From NCBI GenBank assembly GCA_016743235.1, contig VRZD01000031.1:1-64000 (forward strand): a stretch of 64,000 bases of DNA, in the 5' to 3' direction. The notes under the pieces were generated by a model. It saw only the letters and a program-made list of their open reading frames with translations. It ran no database searches and was not told the origin of the DNA. A program made the translations under genes and the position numbers. The DNA comes from Pantanalinema sp. GBBB05. GTDB lineage: Bacteria > Cyanobacteriota > Cyanobacteriia > Leptolyngbyales > Leptolyngbyaceae. Shown piece by piece: positions 44,350-53,333 of this stretch (within the stretch, counting starts at the first letter, position 1; the number at the start of each line of letters is the position of its first letter).

Positions 44350-45363
44350 TTACTGCCAGCCTTTGTATTGGCTGACATTCTCACGGGTGATTAGCTTGAC
44401 AGGAATCAGAATATTGGGATTAGCAGGACGTTTGCCATATAAGATGTCATTGCCCACTTGAACTGCTTTGCGCGTCATCCCCAACGGGTCTTGAGCGGCA
44501 GTGGCGACCAACAAACTACTGGGGTCGGCGATCGCTTGGGTTGCTTCTGGGGCTCCATCCACACCGACAATGAAAAATTCGCTGCGTTTGGCTTGTCTGG
44601 CTGCAAGTTCTGCGCCTACAGCACAAGGATCATTGATGGCAAACACCGCATCCACTTGGGGAAAGGAAGTGAGCAGATCGCTCATAACCCGCAAGCCACC
44701 ATCTCGACTGCCTTCAGCATTCTGGTCTTTCGAAAGAATCTTAATATCAGGATATTTCGCTAGTACCTGTTCACAGCCCTGAACCCGCTCAATCACCGAA
44801 ATCACGGGAGGACCATTAACAATCACAATATTGCCCTTACCCTTCAGCCGATCGGCAATGTACTGACAACTGACTTGCCCAGCTTGAACATTATTTGAGG
44901 TAATTGTGGCATCGACATCGCCGCCAGCCCCTGTATCAACAGCAATCACCACACTCCCAGCCTGTTTTGCTTTGGCAACAGCGGGTTCAATGCCTTTACT
45001 GTCTGCTGCATTTAAAATAATCACATCCGTGTCGGATGCTACAAAATTTTCAATCTGATTAAATTGTTGGTTCAAATCATACCCACTGGAAACCAACGTA
45101 ACTCGGGTATCGGGTCCCCCAATTTTTTTAGCTTCAATCTCTGCGCCCCGACCCATTAACACAAAAAATGGGTTGCTGAGATCACCAACCGTTACAGCAA
45201 CCGATTTAAGTTTGGCATTTGGATTTGAGTTATTTTGAACGATCGATTCACCCGTTGAGGAGTTAGGTGAACAAGCCGCCAGGATACTACTAAAGACACT
45301 GAAAATACCGATCGCAATTCCCCTTTGAATCAGGGTCTGAATATTGATTTTTGCCATGCCCAT
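44350..45363 (-). CDS. rbsB: Sugar-binding lipoprotein of ribose-type ABC transporter
   Basis: The 337-residue product starts with a lipoprotein signal (Leu-Ala-Ala-Cys, lipid-modified Cys about 31), so it is tethered in the periplasm. The mature part is a type I periplasmic-binding fold of the RbsB kind: Pro-Phe-Phe-Val-Leu-Met-Gly-Arg-Gly near 65, Asp-Val-Ile-Ile-Leu-Asn-Ala-Ala-Asp near 112, Ala-Val-Asp-Thr-Gly-Ala near 140, and Phe-Ala-Ile-Asn-Asp-Pro-Cys-Ala near 240. Relatives bind ribose, other pentoses or inositol. It is first in the operon. Two TTTGCAAATC dyads upstream may be operator sites. A start two codons later is equally possible. Confidence 0.88.
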   Translation of the reverse strand: MGMAKINIQTLIQRGIAIGIFSVFSSILAACSPNSSTGESIVQNNSNPNAKLKSVAVTVGDLSNPFFVLMGRGAEIEAKKIGGPDTRVTLVSSGYDLNQQFNQIENFVASDTDVIILNAADSKGIEPAVAKAKQAGSVVIAVDTGAGGDVDATITSNNVQAGQVSCQYIADRLKGKGNIVIVNGPPVISVIERVQGCEQVLAKYPDIKILSKDQNAEGSRDGGLRVMSDLLTSFPQVDAVFAINDPCAVGAELAARQAKRSEFFIVGVDGAPEATQAIADPSSLLVATAAQDPLGMTRKAVQVGNDILYGKRPANPNILIPVKLITRENVSQYKGWQ

Positions 45364-45786
45364 CTATTTCTACTAACTCCTTAAACTTAAGAGTCACCAG
45401 AATCAAGATTTGCAAATCAAATCCATCTAGAATTGCATACAATAGTTACAAAACTCATCCAGCAACTAGTCATGCAATTTTAGTTGCAATTCTTTACGAA
45501 TGCAGTTTTTCAATATAGATTGTCTCTAAGCGACAGTGTAAAAGGCGTTAGGAGAACAAATTTGCAAATCAACATCTGAATTGGTTATTAGTCTACCAAA
45601 AAACTAATCACCCCTCTCTCTATCTTATGGCTGAGTATCCCTGAATTCTCCTAATATTTTTGTTTTTGAATATATATTTTTGTTGCTCATTGTAAGAGAC
45701 TCTTAAGAAGTAATCGGAATATCAAAAACTTAGCTATATAAATTTTGTAGCTGTTATAGCGGTACAGCGGGAATGATTGCAATGAG
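45364..45786. other. Upstream region of sugar transporter operon
   Basis: 423 bp, AT-rich, no gene. It contains two copies of a TTTGCAAATCAA motif (from 45409 and 45561). Confidence 0.5.
45407..45418. promoter_or_regulatory. Candidate operator, perfect dyad GATTTGCAAATC
   Basis: A perfect 12-bp palindrome 44 nt upstream of the sugar-binding-protein start. The core ATTTGCAAATC with trailing AA recurs at 45560-45572. Paired sites of this spacing could suit a LacI-type dimer, though no such regulator is encoded nearby. Confidence 0.35.
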
Positions 45787-47268
45787 TTAAGAAGAGTGGC
45801 GACATTCAGCAAATGCCTGTCTTTCTGCTTCACTAATGCGACCAGCCTGATAAAGGGTTTCGGTAACTTCCGAAATGGTGAGCACCGAGTGAGGATGATA
45901 GCCCTGCGATCGCAAGCGGCTTTTCACATCCTGTTCGTGATCTAAAAACACTACAATATCCTGGACATGTAGTCCTACAGATTTCAGCTTAGCGGCTCCT
46001 TCCATAGCACTGTTGCCACTAATTAAAATATCATCCACCACTACGACTGTTTCACCCGGTTCAAAGTTGCCTTCAACTAAGCGACGGGTGCCATGAGCCT
46101 TAACTTCTTTTCGAGGAAAAATCATGGGGCGATTCAGTTGGAGGGCTAATCCGGTGGCGGTTGGTAAAGACCCATAGGGAATTCCGGCAATGCGATCGAA
46201 GCTCAAGTTTTTCAGAATTTCTGCATAGGCACTCAAAACTTGTTGAAACAATTGTGGGTTAGAAATGATTTTGCGTAGATCAATGTAGTAGGGAAAAACA
46301 GCTCCAGAAGCTTGTACAAAGTTACCAAACATAATGCAGCCAACATCATAAAGTTGCAAAATCAAATCCAAATGTGGATGCTGATTTAATGTACAAACGT
46401 TGGAAACCCAGATATCGCAGCTTGCAGGTTCTTGGACACGCTGAATCCTAATTTGATTGACCTGCTCCCGCAGCGATCGTACCTGAGTTGCCAAATTCTC
46501 TCGACTCAGCCAATCTTGCGGAATGGGTAATAATAACCCTGCTCCAGCCGAATTCAACCCGGTTGCCAAAATTTGAGGCAGGTCAACGGCTTCCTGCCAG
46601 ATGCTGCGCACCAGGATCAGACGTTCCGGAGCAATTTCTCTTACTCGTGCGAGGACATCCGGTGTAGTTGTACCAATTTCTAATCCCAACTGCTCCGTTG
46701 TCCCCCAGGTTTTGGCTTCCTGAATCATTTGCAGATAAAAAGGGGATGCAACCGTTGGATAGTCCTGCAATTTGGCAGCCGATGGATTAGAGGTACACCC
46801 CAGCACAAATACAGCCCTACCGGGATACATCAAGAATGGAGCAACCAAATCTTGTCCTGGATAAGCACTGAGCGTGATGGCATCAACCTGCCACTGCGTA
46901 AAGACGGTTTGCGCCATCAGCGTACTAGTATTTAAGTCGCTGTGCTTGGCATCTAAAATAACTGGAATGTGGGAGGGAATCATGCTGAGCAGATCTTGTA
47001 ACAAGTCCATGCCTGCACTGCCCAACGCTTGGTAAAAGCCCAGGGTCGGTTTATAAGCACAAACCAAGTCACTTGTTTGAGCCACAATCCACTGCAACCA
47101 ATCCCGTAGCCCTCGCATCAGTACATCTCGATCGCAGCCACTTTGTGCCGGAGAATCACTGCTAGTACTATATCGAGGCGGTAGTAGTTCTGGATTTGGG
47201 TCAAGTCCAACTACCAGTAGACTAGAGTTGCGACTAACTGCTGCCGCTAATTGATCAAAAAAGTACAT
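45787..47268 (-). CDS. pyrFE: Bifunctional orotidine-5'-phosphate decarboxylase / orotate phosphoribosyltransferase
   Basis: The 493-residue protein joins two pyrimidine-synthesis enzymes. Residues 1-275 are the decarboxylase TIM barrel with Val-Gly-Leu-Asp-Pro-Asn-Pro near 20 and the catalytic Asp-Ala-Lys-His-Ser-Asp-Leu-Asn near 105. Residues about 295-490 are the phosphoribosyltransferase, with Ile-Ala-Gly-Ile-Pro-Tyr-Gly-Ser and the PRPP loop Val-Val-Val-Asp-Asp-Ile-Leu-Ile-Ser-Gly-Asn-Ser near 425. Together they turn orotate into UMP. The PyrF-then-PyrE order is that of cyanobacterial fusion forms. The gene is monocistronic as far as visible. Confidence 0.93.
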   Translation of the reverse strand: MYFFDQLAAAVSRNSSLLVVGLDPNPELLPPRYSTSSDSPAQSGCDRDVLMRGLRDWLQWIVAQTSDLVCAYKPTLGFYQALGSAGMDLLQDLLSMIPSHIPVILDAKHSDLNTSTLMAQTVFTQWQVDAITLSAYPGQDLVAPFLMYPGRAVFVLGCTSNPSAAKLQDYPTVASPFYLQMIQEAKTWGTTEQLGLEIGTTTPDVLARVREIAPERLILVRSIWQEAVDLPQILATGLNSAGAGLLLPIPQDWLSRENLATQVRSLREQVNQIRIQRVQEPASCDIWVSNVCTLNQHPHLDLILQLYDVGCIMFGNFVQASGAVFPYYIDLRKIISNPQLFQQVLSAYAEILKNLSFDRIAGIPYGSLPTATGLALQLNRPMIFPRKEVKAHGTRRLVEGNFEPGETVVVVDDILISGNSAMEGAAKLKSVGLHVQDIVVFLDHEQDVKSRLRSQGYHPHSVLTISEVTETLYQAGRISEAERQAFAECRHSS

Positions 47269-47625
47269 TGCTTCAACCTGTGAGCAACCTCTTCACATTA
47301 CACCGAGAGGCTCAGGAGAGCGCAAATTCTTTTAGCCAGGGATAAGGTTGGACTGGAAGTCCGAGAGTCAGCCTGACCTTAAGCCTATTTCTCGGGGATG
47401 CCATTAGGATAACCAGCACCACTCCGGTAGAGAATCAGGTGAACTAATTACTACGGTAGATCGCGCGATCGTAAGCAGGTCCCTTCCTTTAGTCAGACGC
47501 AAAGCCGCAGGGCAATTTCTAACCTGGAAGATGGCTATCCCAGCTTGCTGGAAATCATGAGTGACTCATCGTCATTCAACCAGAATTGGCTACGGCAAAC
47601 GTTATGTACAGGAGATTGAAAGGGA
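47269..47625. other. Divergent intergenic, nothing recognised
   Basis: 357 bp between pyrFE and the SDR gene. It must hold both promoters; I see no structured RNA or repeat. Confidence 0.5.
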
Positions 47626-48423
47626 ATGACTAGCGCATCAAATCGCCCGTTGGCAGTTGTCACAGGGGCTTCCAGTGGCATCGGTTATGAACTTGCCAAG
47701 CAATTTGCTCAAAACGGCTTTGATCTGGTGGTAACGGCTACCAGTTCGGAGATTAATCAGGTCGCTCAAGCGTGTGAGTCACTCGGGGCAAAGGTGAAGA
47801 CGGTCCAAGCCGATCTGGCGACCTATGACGGAGTCGAAGCGCTTTACCAGCAGATCCAAGCCATGGGTCGCCCAGTTGAAGCGATCGCCATTAATGCCGG
47901 GGTTGGCGTGGGTGGCAAGTTTACCGAGACGGATCTGAAGGCAGAACTGAATTTGATTGACTTGAATGTGACCTCGTCTGTGCATCTGGCGAAACGAGTG
48001 GTCAAGGATATGGTCGATCGCAATAGTGGTAAGGTGCTGTTCACCTCCTCGATCGCGGCATTAATGCCGGGACCCTTTGAAGCGGTGTATGCTGCCTCGA
48101 AAGCGTTTATTCACTCGTTTGCCGAAGGGCTACGCAATGAATTAAAAGATACGGGGGTGACCGTCACTGCCCTGATGCCGGGACCCACAGAGACCAACTT
48201 TTTCCATCGAGCGGGTATGGATGATACTCAAGCGGGCGCAGGCGAGAAAGATGATCCAGCAGAGGTTGCCAAACAGGGATTTAAGGCATTGATGGCAGAC
48301 CGGGATGATATTGTGGCAGGCTCCTTAAAAACCAAAGTTCAGGGCAATATCAGTAAGGTTTTGCCAGATACCGTGAATGCAGAACTGCACCGTAAACTCA
48401 CGGAACCCGGCTCTGCTAACTAG
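47626..48423 (+). CDS. Short-chain dehydrogenase/reductase
   Basis: A classical SDR of 265 residues: nucleotide-binding Val-Thr-Gly-Ala-Ser-Ser-Gly-Ile-Gly (about 12-20), Asn-Ala-Gly-Val near 89, catalytic Ser in Phe-Thr-Ser-Ser-Ile near 141, and Tyr-Ala-Ala-Ser-Lys near 154-158. After the catalytic pair, Met-Pro-Gly-Pro-Thr-Glu-Thr fits the cofactor site. The residue after the second strand (Thr-Ala-Thr-Ser) leans toward NADPH. Substrate unknown. The aldo/keto reductase gene follows 37 bp downstream on the same strand, so two carbonyl reductases seem to form an operon. Confidence 0.85.
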   Translation: MTSASNRPLAVVTGASSGIGYELAKQFAQNGFDLVVTATSSEINQVAQACESLGAKVKTVQADLATYDGVEALYQQIQAMGRPVEAIAINAGVGVGGKFTETDLKAELNLIDLNVTSSVHLAKRVVKDMVDRNSGKVLFTSSIAALMPGPFEAVYAASKAFIHSFAEGLRNELKDTGVTVTALMPGPTETNFFHRAGMDDTQAGAGEKDDPAEVAKQGFKALMADRDDIVAGSLKTKVQGNISKVLPDTVNAELHRKLTEPGSAN

Positions 48424-48460
48424 TCATAATTGCCCGATAAGAGAATTGCCCTAAGCGCTG

Positions 48461-49441
48461 ATGGAAAATGCAATGACCGACAACATATCACAGCCAGATA
48501 TGCTCTATCGAGAACTCGGTAGCACCGGAGAGCGGGTTTCTGCGATTGGTTTAGGCGGCTGGCATCTTAGTTTAAAGCATGTAGATGAACAACTCGCGAT
48601 TCAGATTGTGCGGACTGCGATCGATCGGGGCATCACCTTCATGGATAATTGCTGGGATTACAACGATGGAGCTAGCGAGATTCGCATGGGGAAAGCCCTT
48701 CGCGATGGCTATCGAGACAAAGTGTTCCTGATGACTAAAATTGATGGTCGCTCTAAACAGGAAGCGGCTAAACAGATCAATGAATCTCTCCAGCGGTTGC
48801 AAGTTGATTATATTGATTTAGTGCAGTATCACGAAGTTTTGCGGTTTGAAGACCCACACCGCATTTTTGATCAAGAGGGTGCCCATGCTGCCATCTTAGA
48901 GGCGCAAGCAGCAGGCAAACTTAGGTATATTGGCTTCACTGGTCATAAAGATCCAGCGATTCATTTGCACATGCTGGAGGTAGCCGATCACTATAACTTT
49001 AAGTTTGATACGGCTCAGATGCCCCTGAATGTGATGGACGCTCACTACCGTAGTTTTGCCAAACTGGTTGTGCCAGAGCTGGTCAAACGCCATATCGGTG
49101 TTTTGGGTATGAAGAGTATGGCAAACGGCATCTTGCTCCAGTCCAATACGGTCACGCCCATTGAATGTCTGCATTACGCCTTGAATTTGCCTACTTCAGT
49201 CGTGATTACAGGGATTGATAGGATGGAAATTCTTGAGCAAGCGTTGGCAGCGGTGCGAACGTTTCAGCCGATGACGGAACAGCAGGTACAAGCCTTGCTA
49301 GCTAAAACCGCAGAAGTTGGAGCCAGAGGGAAGTTTGAACCATTCAAAACCTCCTCTATTTTTGATGGTACTGCTCAGCATCCAGCTTGGCTGGGGGAAG
49401 AACCCCAACGGCTACAGCAATTGATGTCAGCGGCAGGATGA
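48461..49441 (+). CDS. Aldo/keto reductase
   Basis: The 326-residue TIM-barrel oxidoreductase carries Gly-Leu-Gly-Gly-Trp near 34, the catalytic Asp and Tyr in Phe-Met-Asp-Asn-Cys-Trp-Asp-Tyr near 65-72, Lys in Met-Thr-Lys-Ile-Asp near 98 and His in Val-Gln-Tyr-His-Glu near 125. That is the Asp-Tyr-Lys-His tetrad. NADPH-dependent reduction of an aldehyde or ketone is expected. The start at 48461 is uncertain; an ATG four codons later fits equally well. It shares strand and a 37-bp gap with the SDR gene. Confidence 0.86.
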   Translation: MENAMTDNISQPDMLYRELGSTGERVSAIGLGGWHLSLKHVDEQLAIQIVRTAIDRGITFMDNCWDYNDGASEIRMGKALRDGYRDKVFLMTKIDGRSKQEAAKQINESLQRLQVDYIDLVQYHEVLRFEDPHRIFDQEGAHAAILEAQAAGKLRYIGFTGHKDPAIHLHMLEVADHYNFKFDTAQMPLNVMDAHYRSFAKLVVPELVKRHIGVLGMKSMANGILLQSNTVTPIECLHYALNLPTSVVITGIDRMEILEQALAAVRTFQPMTEQQVQALLAKTAEVGARGKFEPFKTSSIFDGTAQHPAWLGEEPQRLQQLMSAAG

Positions 49442-49689
49442 GAGCAATGGCTATCCTGCTACAAACAGCCGTTATCCACCAGTTCGATCAACACCTATGA
49501 GCGGCACTGACCAACCAGGGCAACCCGTAGAGGCGATCGCTAGTCAGCGAAGGGATGACAACCGAACCCATTGTGCCGGATTTTACGGTGATGGCTGAAT
49601 GAGAAGACTGTTAATATCTCGTTACAATTGAGATCACGAAGTCAATGGCTTACAACCAGCCTTCGCACTCTGTATTAAGAGGTGGCTCT

Positions 49690-50814
49690 ATGAACGGCAA
49701 TATCCGTATTGGTAAGCTGTTTGGCATTCCTTTCTTCATCAACCCGTCCTGGTTTTTGGTGTTGGCATTGGTCACGCTGACCTATGGGAATGGCTTAGCG
49801 ACACAATTTCCGGCTTTACCACCTGGAACACCGTTACTGCTAGGACTGCTCACAGCCCTACTTCTGTTTGCCTCCGTCCTGCTACATGAATTGGCGCATA
49901 GTGCTGTGGCGTTACGCCAAGGGATTGGGGTGCAGTCAATTACTCTATTCCTGTTTGGCGGACTGGCTAGCTTAGAGGACGAATCGAAAACACCCGCTGA
50001 AGCCTTTTGGGTGGCGATCGCGGGACCGCTGGCTAGCTTGGGCTTATTTGGGGTACTCACCCTAGCCGGAATTACGTTGCCGCTGGCAGGTCCCTTGGCT
50101 GCCATTCTGGCAGTGCTGACCTACGTTAACCTGGCGTTAGCCTTATTTAATCTGATTCCTGGGTTGCCCCTGGATGGTGGCAATATTTTGAAAGCTGCCA
50201 TCTGGAAACTCACAGGTAATCCCTACCAAGGCGTGAAGGTGGCGAGTCGGGTGGGGCAAGCCTTCGGGTGGCTCGCGATCGCATCTGGCTTACTGCCGCT
50301 AGTCCTGTATGGTAGCTTCGGCAATATTTGGAATCTCTTGCTGGGTTGGTTCCTGTTACGAAATGCGGGTCAGTCGGCTCAATTTGCGTCCTTGCAAGAA
50401 CGCCTGACTGGCTTGACAGCGGCAGATGCTACGCTTGCCAATAGCCCAGTGATAGCGGCAGAGATGTCGCTGCGGGAGTTTGCCGACCAACAGATTTTGC
50501 ACCACTCTACCTGGCGCAAGTTTTTAGTCACGAACAGCGAGGCGCAGTTGCTCGGCGAAATTGCCATCGATGACCTCAAGACGGTTCCCGTAGAGCAGTG
50601 GTCTGAGACTCCAGTCACCGCCTTAGTGCGGGCGATCGAGCCTGCCACGATTGTGGTTGAAAATCAGCCGTTGTTAGATGTCGTCAAAGTGCTAGAAACC
50701 AACCACTTGCCAGCTTTACCTGTAGTTCAAGCCAATGGGGCTTTGCTCGGTCTTTTGGAGAAAGCGGCAGTGATTCATCTCTTACAACGTCAACCTCACG
50801 TGGCTTCTGCCTGA
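49690..50814 (+). CDS. Site-2 protease family membrane metalloprotease with CBS domains
   Basis: Start moved to 49690 (Met-Asn-Gly-Asn-Ile-Arg), 7 nt after AGAGGTGG; the earlier ATG at 49645 lacks a box. The 374-residue protein has membrane helices with the zinc site His-Glu-Leu-Ala-His near 63-67 and the second motif Asn-Leu-Ile-Pro-Gly-Leu-Pro-Leu-Asp-Gly-Gly near 155-165, whose Asp completes the site. The C-terminal third (about 245-370) resembles a pair of CBS domains. Such proteases cut membrane-bound substrates, for example anti-sigma factors; none is identifiable here. Confidence 0.87.
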   Translation: MNGNIRIGKLFGIPFFINPSWFLVLALVTLTYGNGLATQFPALPPGTPLLLGLLTALLLFASVLLHELAHSAVALRQGIGVQSITLFLFGGLASLEDESKTPAEAFWVAIAGPLASLGLFGVLTLAGITLPLAGPLAAILAVLTYVNLALALFNLIPGLPLDGGNILKAAIWKLTGNPYQGVKVASRVGQAFGWLAIASGLLPLVLYGSFGNIWNLLLGWFLLRNAGQSAQFASLQERLTGLTAADATLANSPVIAAEMSLREFADQQILHHSTWRKFLVTNSEAQLLGEIAIDDLKTVPVEQWSETPVTALVRAIEPATIVVENQPLLDVVKVLETNHLPALPVVQANGALLGLLEKAAVIHLLQRQPHVASA

Positions 50815-50922
50815 ACAGGTGACGGGTAAACAAGCTAGTCGCTACGGTTCCCTGTTTCATCTCCCATGCTATTCAGTAGCCTCCTGCCCAAACGGGTTAG
50901 GAGGCTTTGGATTGGGCGATCG

Positions 50923-51858
50923 CTACTTAAACATCGATTGCTTGAGGGCAGATTGATCCCAGTTACCCAAACGGGCGGCAGCTTCATAAGTGCTTTGTAA
51001 AAACTCTAACAATACTTGATCCGGTGATTCTGCCTCACGAACAGCATCATAGGGCAAAATAAATTCACCCAATTCTGTACTGTAAAACGCTGCCTCCGGA
51101 CGGATCGCCGCCTGCTTCAAACCCTCAGGTTCTGGGTAAGCGTAGGAATAAAAGGCTGGGTACGATAATCCAACTCCGGGCCAAAATCCAGCGCTACTCA
51201 CCTCATGGGAATAGGCTTCCTTGGCTACGGCATCCGGTAAATGCGGTACACCGCCGGGATGTTCGGGAGCCGATCGCCCCGAAAAGCGAGTCACGGCTAA
51301 ATCAAAACTGCCCCAGAAAAAATGTACGGGACTGACCTTACCGCAAAAGTGCGATCGAAATTCTCGCAATACGCGATCGGACTGTAACAGGATTCTCCAA
51401 AACCGATTGGCATACTCAGCATCATAGGCAGCATGAGTTTCGTCTTGCTCAAACCGAATTGGATCGGGTACTTCATTCGGTTTGGTATTGATGGTGATGT
51501 GAAGATCTAACGATCTAAGGTGCTCCATCACGCTCTGGTAAAAATCTGCTACCGAGCGAGGATAAAGGGCGATCGTTTGTCTAGCTCCTTCACTGGTTTG
51601 AATCAGCAGCTGATGGTCGATGAAATCAAAGTCGATTTGAAAGAGCCGGCTACCATAGGGAATTGTTGAAGTGGTTAATCCCCGAGCCGTTAAATAGAGT
51701 GGCACATGCCACGAATGATTAATCCACGGGGTTTGTACCAATCGGATTTTGCCAATGATTTGAGTCCACATATGCAGTGTGGCATAAGTATCTTGCCATG
51801 CCTCCAGGGGTAAACTCGGCCAAATCTCCGTTGAAGTCGTGGTCGGCTGATTCGACAT
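50923..51858 (-). CDS. DUF5996 family protein
   Basis: Start chosen at 51858 because GAGGAG lies 6 nt upstream; the frame opens 6 codons earlier with TTG. The 311-residue product matches the DUF5996 family: Trp-Pro-Ser-Leu-Pro-Leu-Glu-Ala-Trp near the N terminus, His-Met-Trp-Thr-Gln-Ile-Ile-Gly-Lys, Ser-Trp-His-Val-Pro-Leu-Tyr, then Ser-Pro-Val-His-Phe-Phe-Trp-Gly-Ser-Phe-Asp-Leu-Ala near 180 and Phe-Tyr-Ser-Tyr-Ala-Tyr-Pro-Glu-Pro near 230. No function is established for it. The protein is cytoplasmic by sequence. Confidence 0.8.
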   Translation of the reverse strand: MSNQPTTTSTEIWPSLPLEAWQDTYATLHMWTQIIGKIRLVQTPWINHSWHVPLYLTARGLTTSTIPYGSRLFQIDFDFIDHQLLIQTSEGARQTIALYPRSVADFYQSVMEHLRSLDLHITINTKPNEVPDPIRFEQDETHAAYDAEYANRFWRILLQSDRVLREFRSHFCGKVSPVHFFWGSFDLAVTRFSGRSAPEHPGGVPHLPDAVAKEAYSHEVSSAGFWPGVGLSYPAFYSYAYPEPEGLKQAAIRPEAAFYSTELGEFILPYDAVREAESPDQVLLEFLQSTYEAAARLGNWDQSALKQSMFK

Positions 51859-52166
51859 CATGATCTCCTCATTCAATGAACGCCCAACATGCTTAAGGGT
51901 TTTGTTTGTTCAGCGGTAAAACACTCTTCCCTGTTGCTCCAATTCTGCTGAACTGATTACACTAGGTCTGGTCTCATAGTAACCAACGTCCAAATGGCGT
52001 CAACAACCATCGTGTCATTTCTGGGAATCCCAAATTAACAGCATAGTCACCCATCTCAGCGGTAGGATCAGGAAAAGGTTATGTGCTTTAAAGATAGCCA
52101 CCGCTCCATCTCCCCATCTGCGGGCAGGTGTAACGAATCATCTTTCTCTCGTCTCCACTTGGCGCT
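51859..52166. other. Divergent intergenic, nothing recognised
   Basis: 308 bp between two divergent genes; no gene or repeat seen. Confidence 0.5.
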
Positions 52167-53171
52167 ATGCAGTACCTCGTAACAACTAAAGCCGATCGTC
52201 TCCCTCCCGATCATCAAATCATCATGGTAGATGGCACAGTCCCCGATTGGACTGCCAAATCAGGAGATTTGCATTGGGATCATCACCGTCCCGCTGGAGC
52301 GGATATCCAGATCGATGAAATTCCTTTACCGCAAGGACAATCATTAGTCGAAGCGCAATCTACCAATCAACCTCCTTGCTTGGTCACCACAATGGTAGAC
52401 GCAGATGCTTGCTGTGCGGCCGCCTGGGTACAGTTACGCCAGGACGTTTTAACTGCCGAAACGATCGCCAAATTTAAAGCGATCGCCTGGGATTGTGACC
52501 ATCTTACGGTTCCTGAAGCATTAACGACCTATGCTGAGTTTGCGGCTAAAGCTGTTGTCGCCTTAAGAACTTCCAGTGAGGGGATTGCGGCTGATTTGGG
52601 ACTGCCCCATGAACGCAAAGAGTGGGCAGACACAGACTGGGAAGCCTACTCATCAGAAGCATTTCGGCGGGGAACCGAATGGCTGATTGCTGCCGCTAAG
52701 GGCGAGCGCTCTTATCCGGGTGAGAACGGTGACGTGGATGATTATTGGCAGCAGATCGAAGCAGATGCACAGATGTTAATTGACCAGAAGCGGATTCAGT
52801 TTATTAGCACTGATCGGGGTGATATTGCCATCTGTGATCAAACGAGTACGGGGCATGCGATCGATCCACGTTCATTCTATAACGCCATTCCCAAGCTGCA
52901 TCACACTTCAATCGTGCATCTCCGTCCAGAATCAATTACGATTCGGGATCATCGCACTGGAGGAACCCAGTACACCCTCGGGAGCATTCCTTTGCATCCA
53001 GAGCAGCAAAAACTCGGTTTTACCCAAGGCACATTCGATCGCCTGAGTGCAGCGGAGCAAGCCAAAAACCCTGAATCTGGTCACTGGGGCGGACGACGTA
53101 CTTTTGGTGGTTCTCCCTGGAATACGCCCTCAGAGTTAACCGTAGAAGAAATTGTTGCTTTATTAGACTAG
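52167..53171 (+). CDS. Probable DHH-superfamily-like hydrolase, uncharacterised
   Basis: The 334-residue soluble protein is not one I can name. Two segments suggest a distant DHH phosphoesterase: Leu-His-Trp-Asp-His-His-Arg-Pro near 36-43 with Val-Asp-Ala-Asp-Ala near 77, and a C-terminal Gly-His-Trp-Gly-Gly-Arg-Arg-Thr-Phe-Gly-Gly near 303, which recalls the DHHA1 Gly-Gly motif. A Trp-Asp-Cys-Asp-His near 109 adds possible metal ligands. If correct, it cleaves a phosphoester or phosphonucleotide with Mn. No signal peptide. The neighbouring genes give no hint of substrate. Confidence 0.55.
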   Translation: MQYLVTTKADRLPPDHQIIMVDGTVPDWTAKSGDLHWDHHRPAGADIQIDEIPLPQGQSLVEAQSTNQPPCLVTTMVDADACCAAAWVQLRQDVLTAETIAKFKAIAWDCDHLTVPEALTTYAEFAAKAVVALRTSSEGIAADLGLPHERKEWADTDWEAYSSEAFRRGTEWLIAAAKGERSYPGENGDVDDYWQQIEADAQMLIDQKRIQFISTDRGDIAICDQTSTGHAIDPRSFYNAIPKLHHTSIVHLRPESITIRDHRTGGTQYTLGSIPLHPEQQKLGFTQGTFDRLSAAEQAKNPESGHWGGRRTFGGSPWNTPSELTVEEIVALLD

Positions 53172-53333
53172 CCATCTTTCTAAGAACATTAGGCAGGAGC
53201 AAATGGCTTGAAAACACACTTCCCCATCTTTAATTTTAACTAAAAAGGCGGCGGCAAAGGAACAAATTAGCAAATTATAAATTCAGATGGAGCGATCGAT
53301 ACCCCATCTGAACCTAAGTCTATTTTGACCTTA

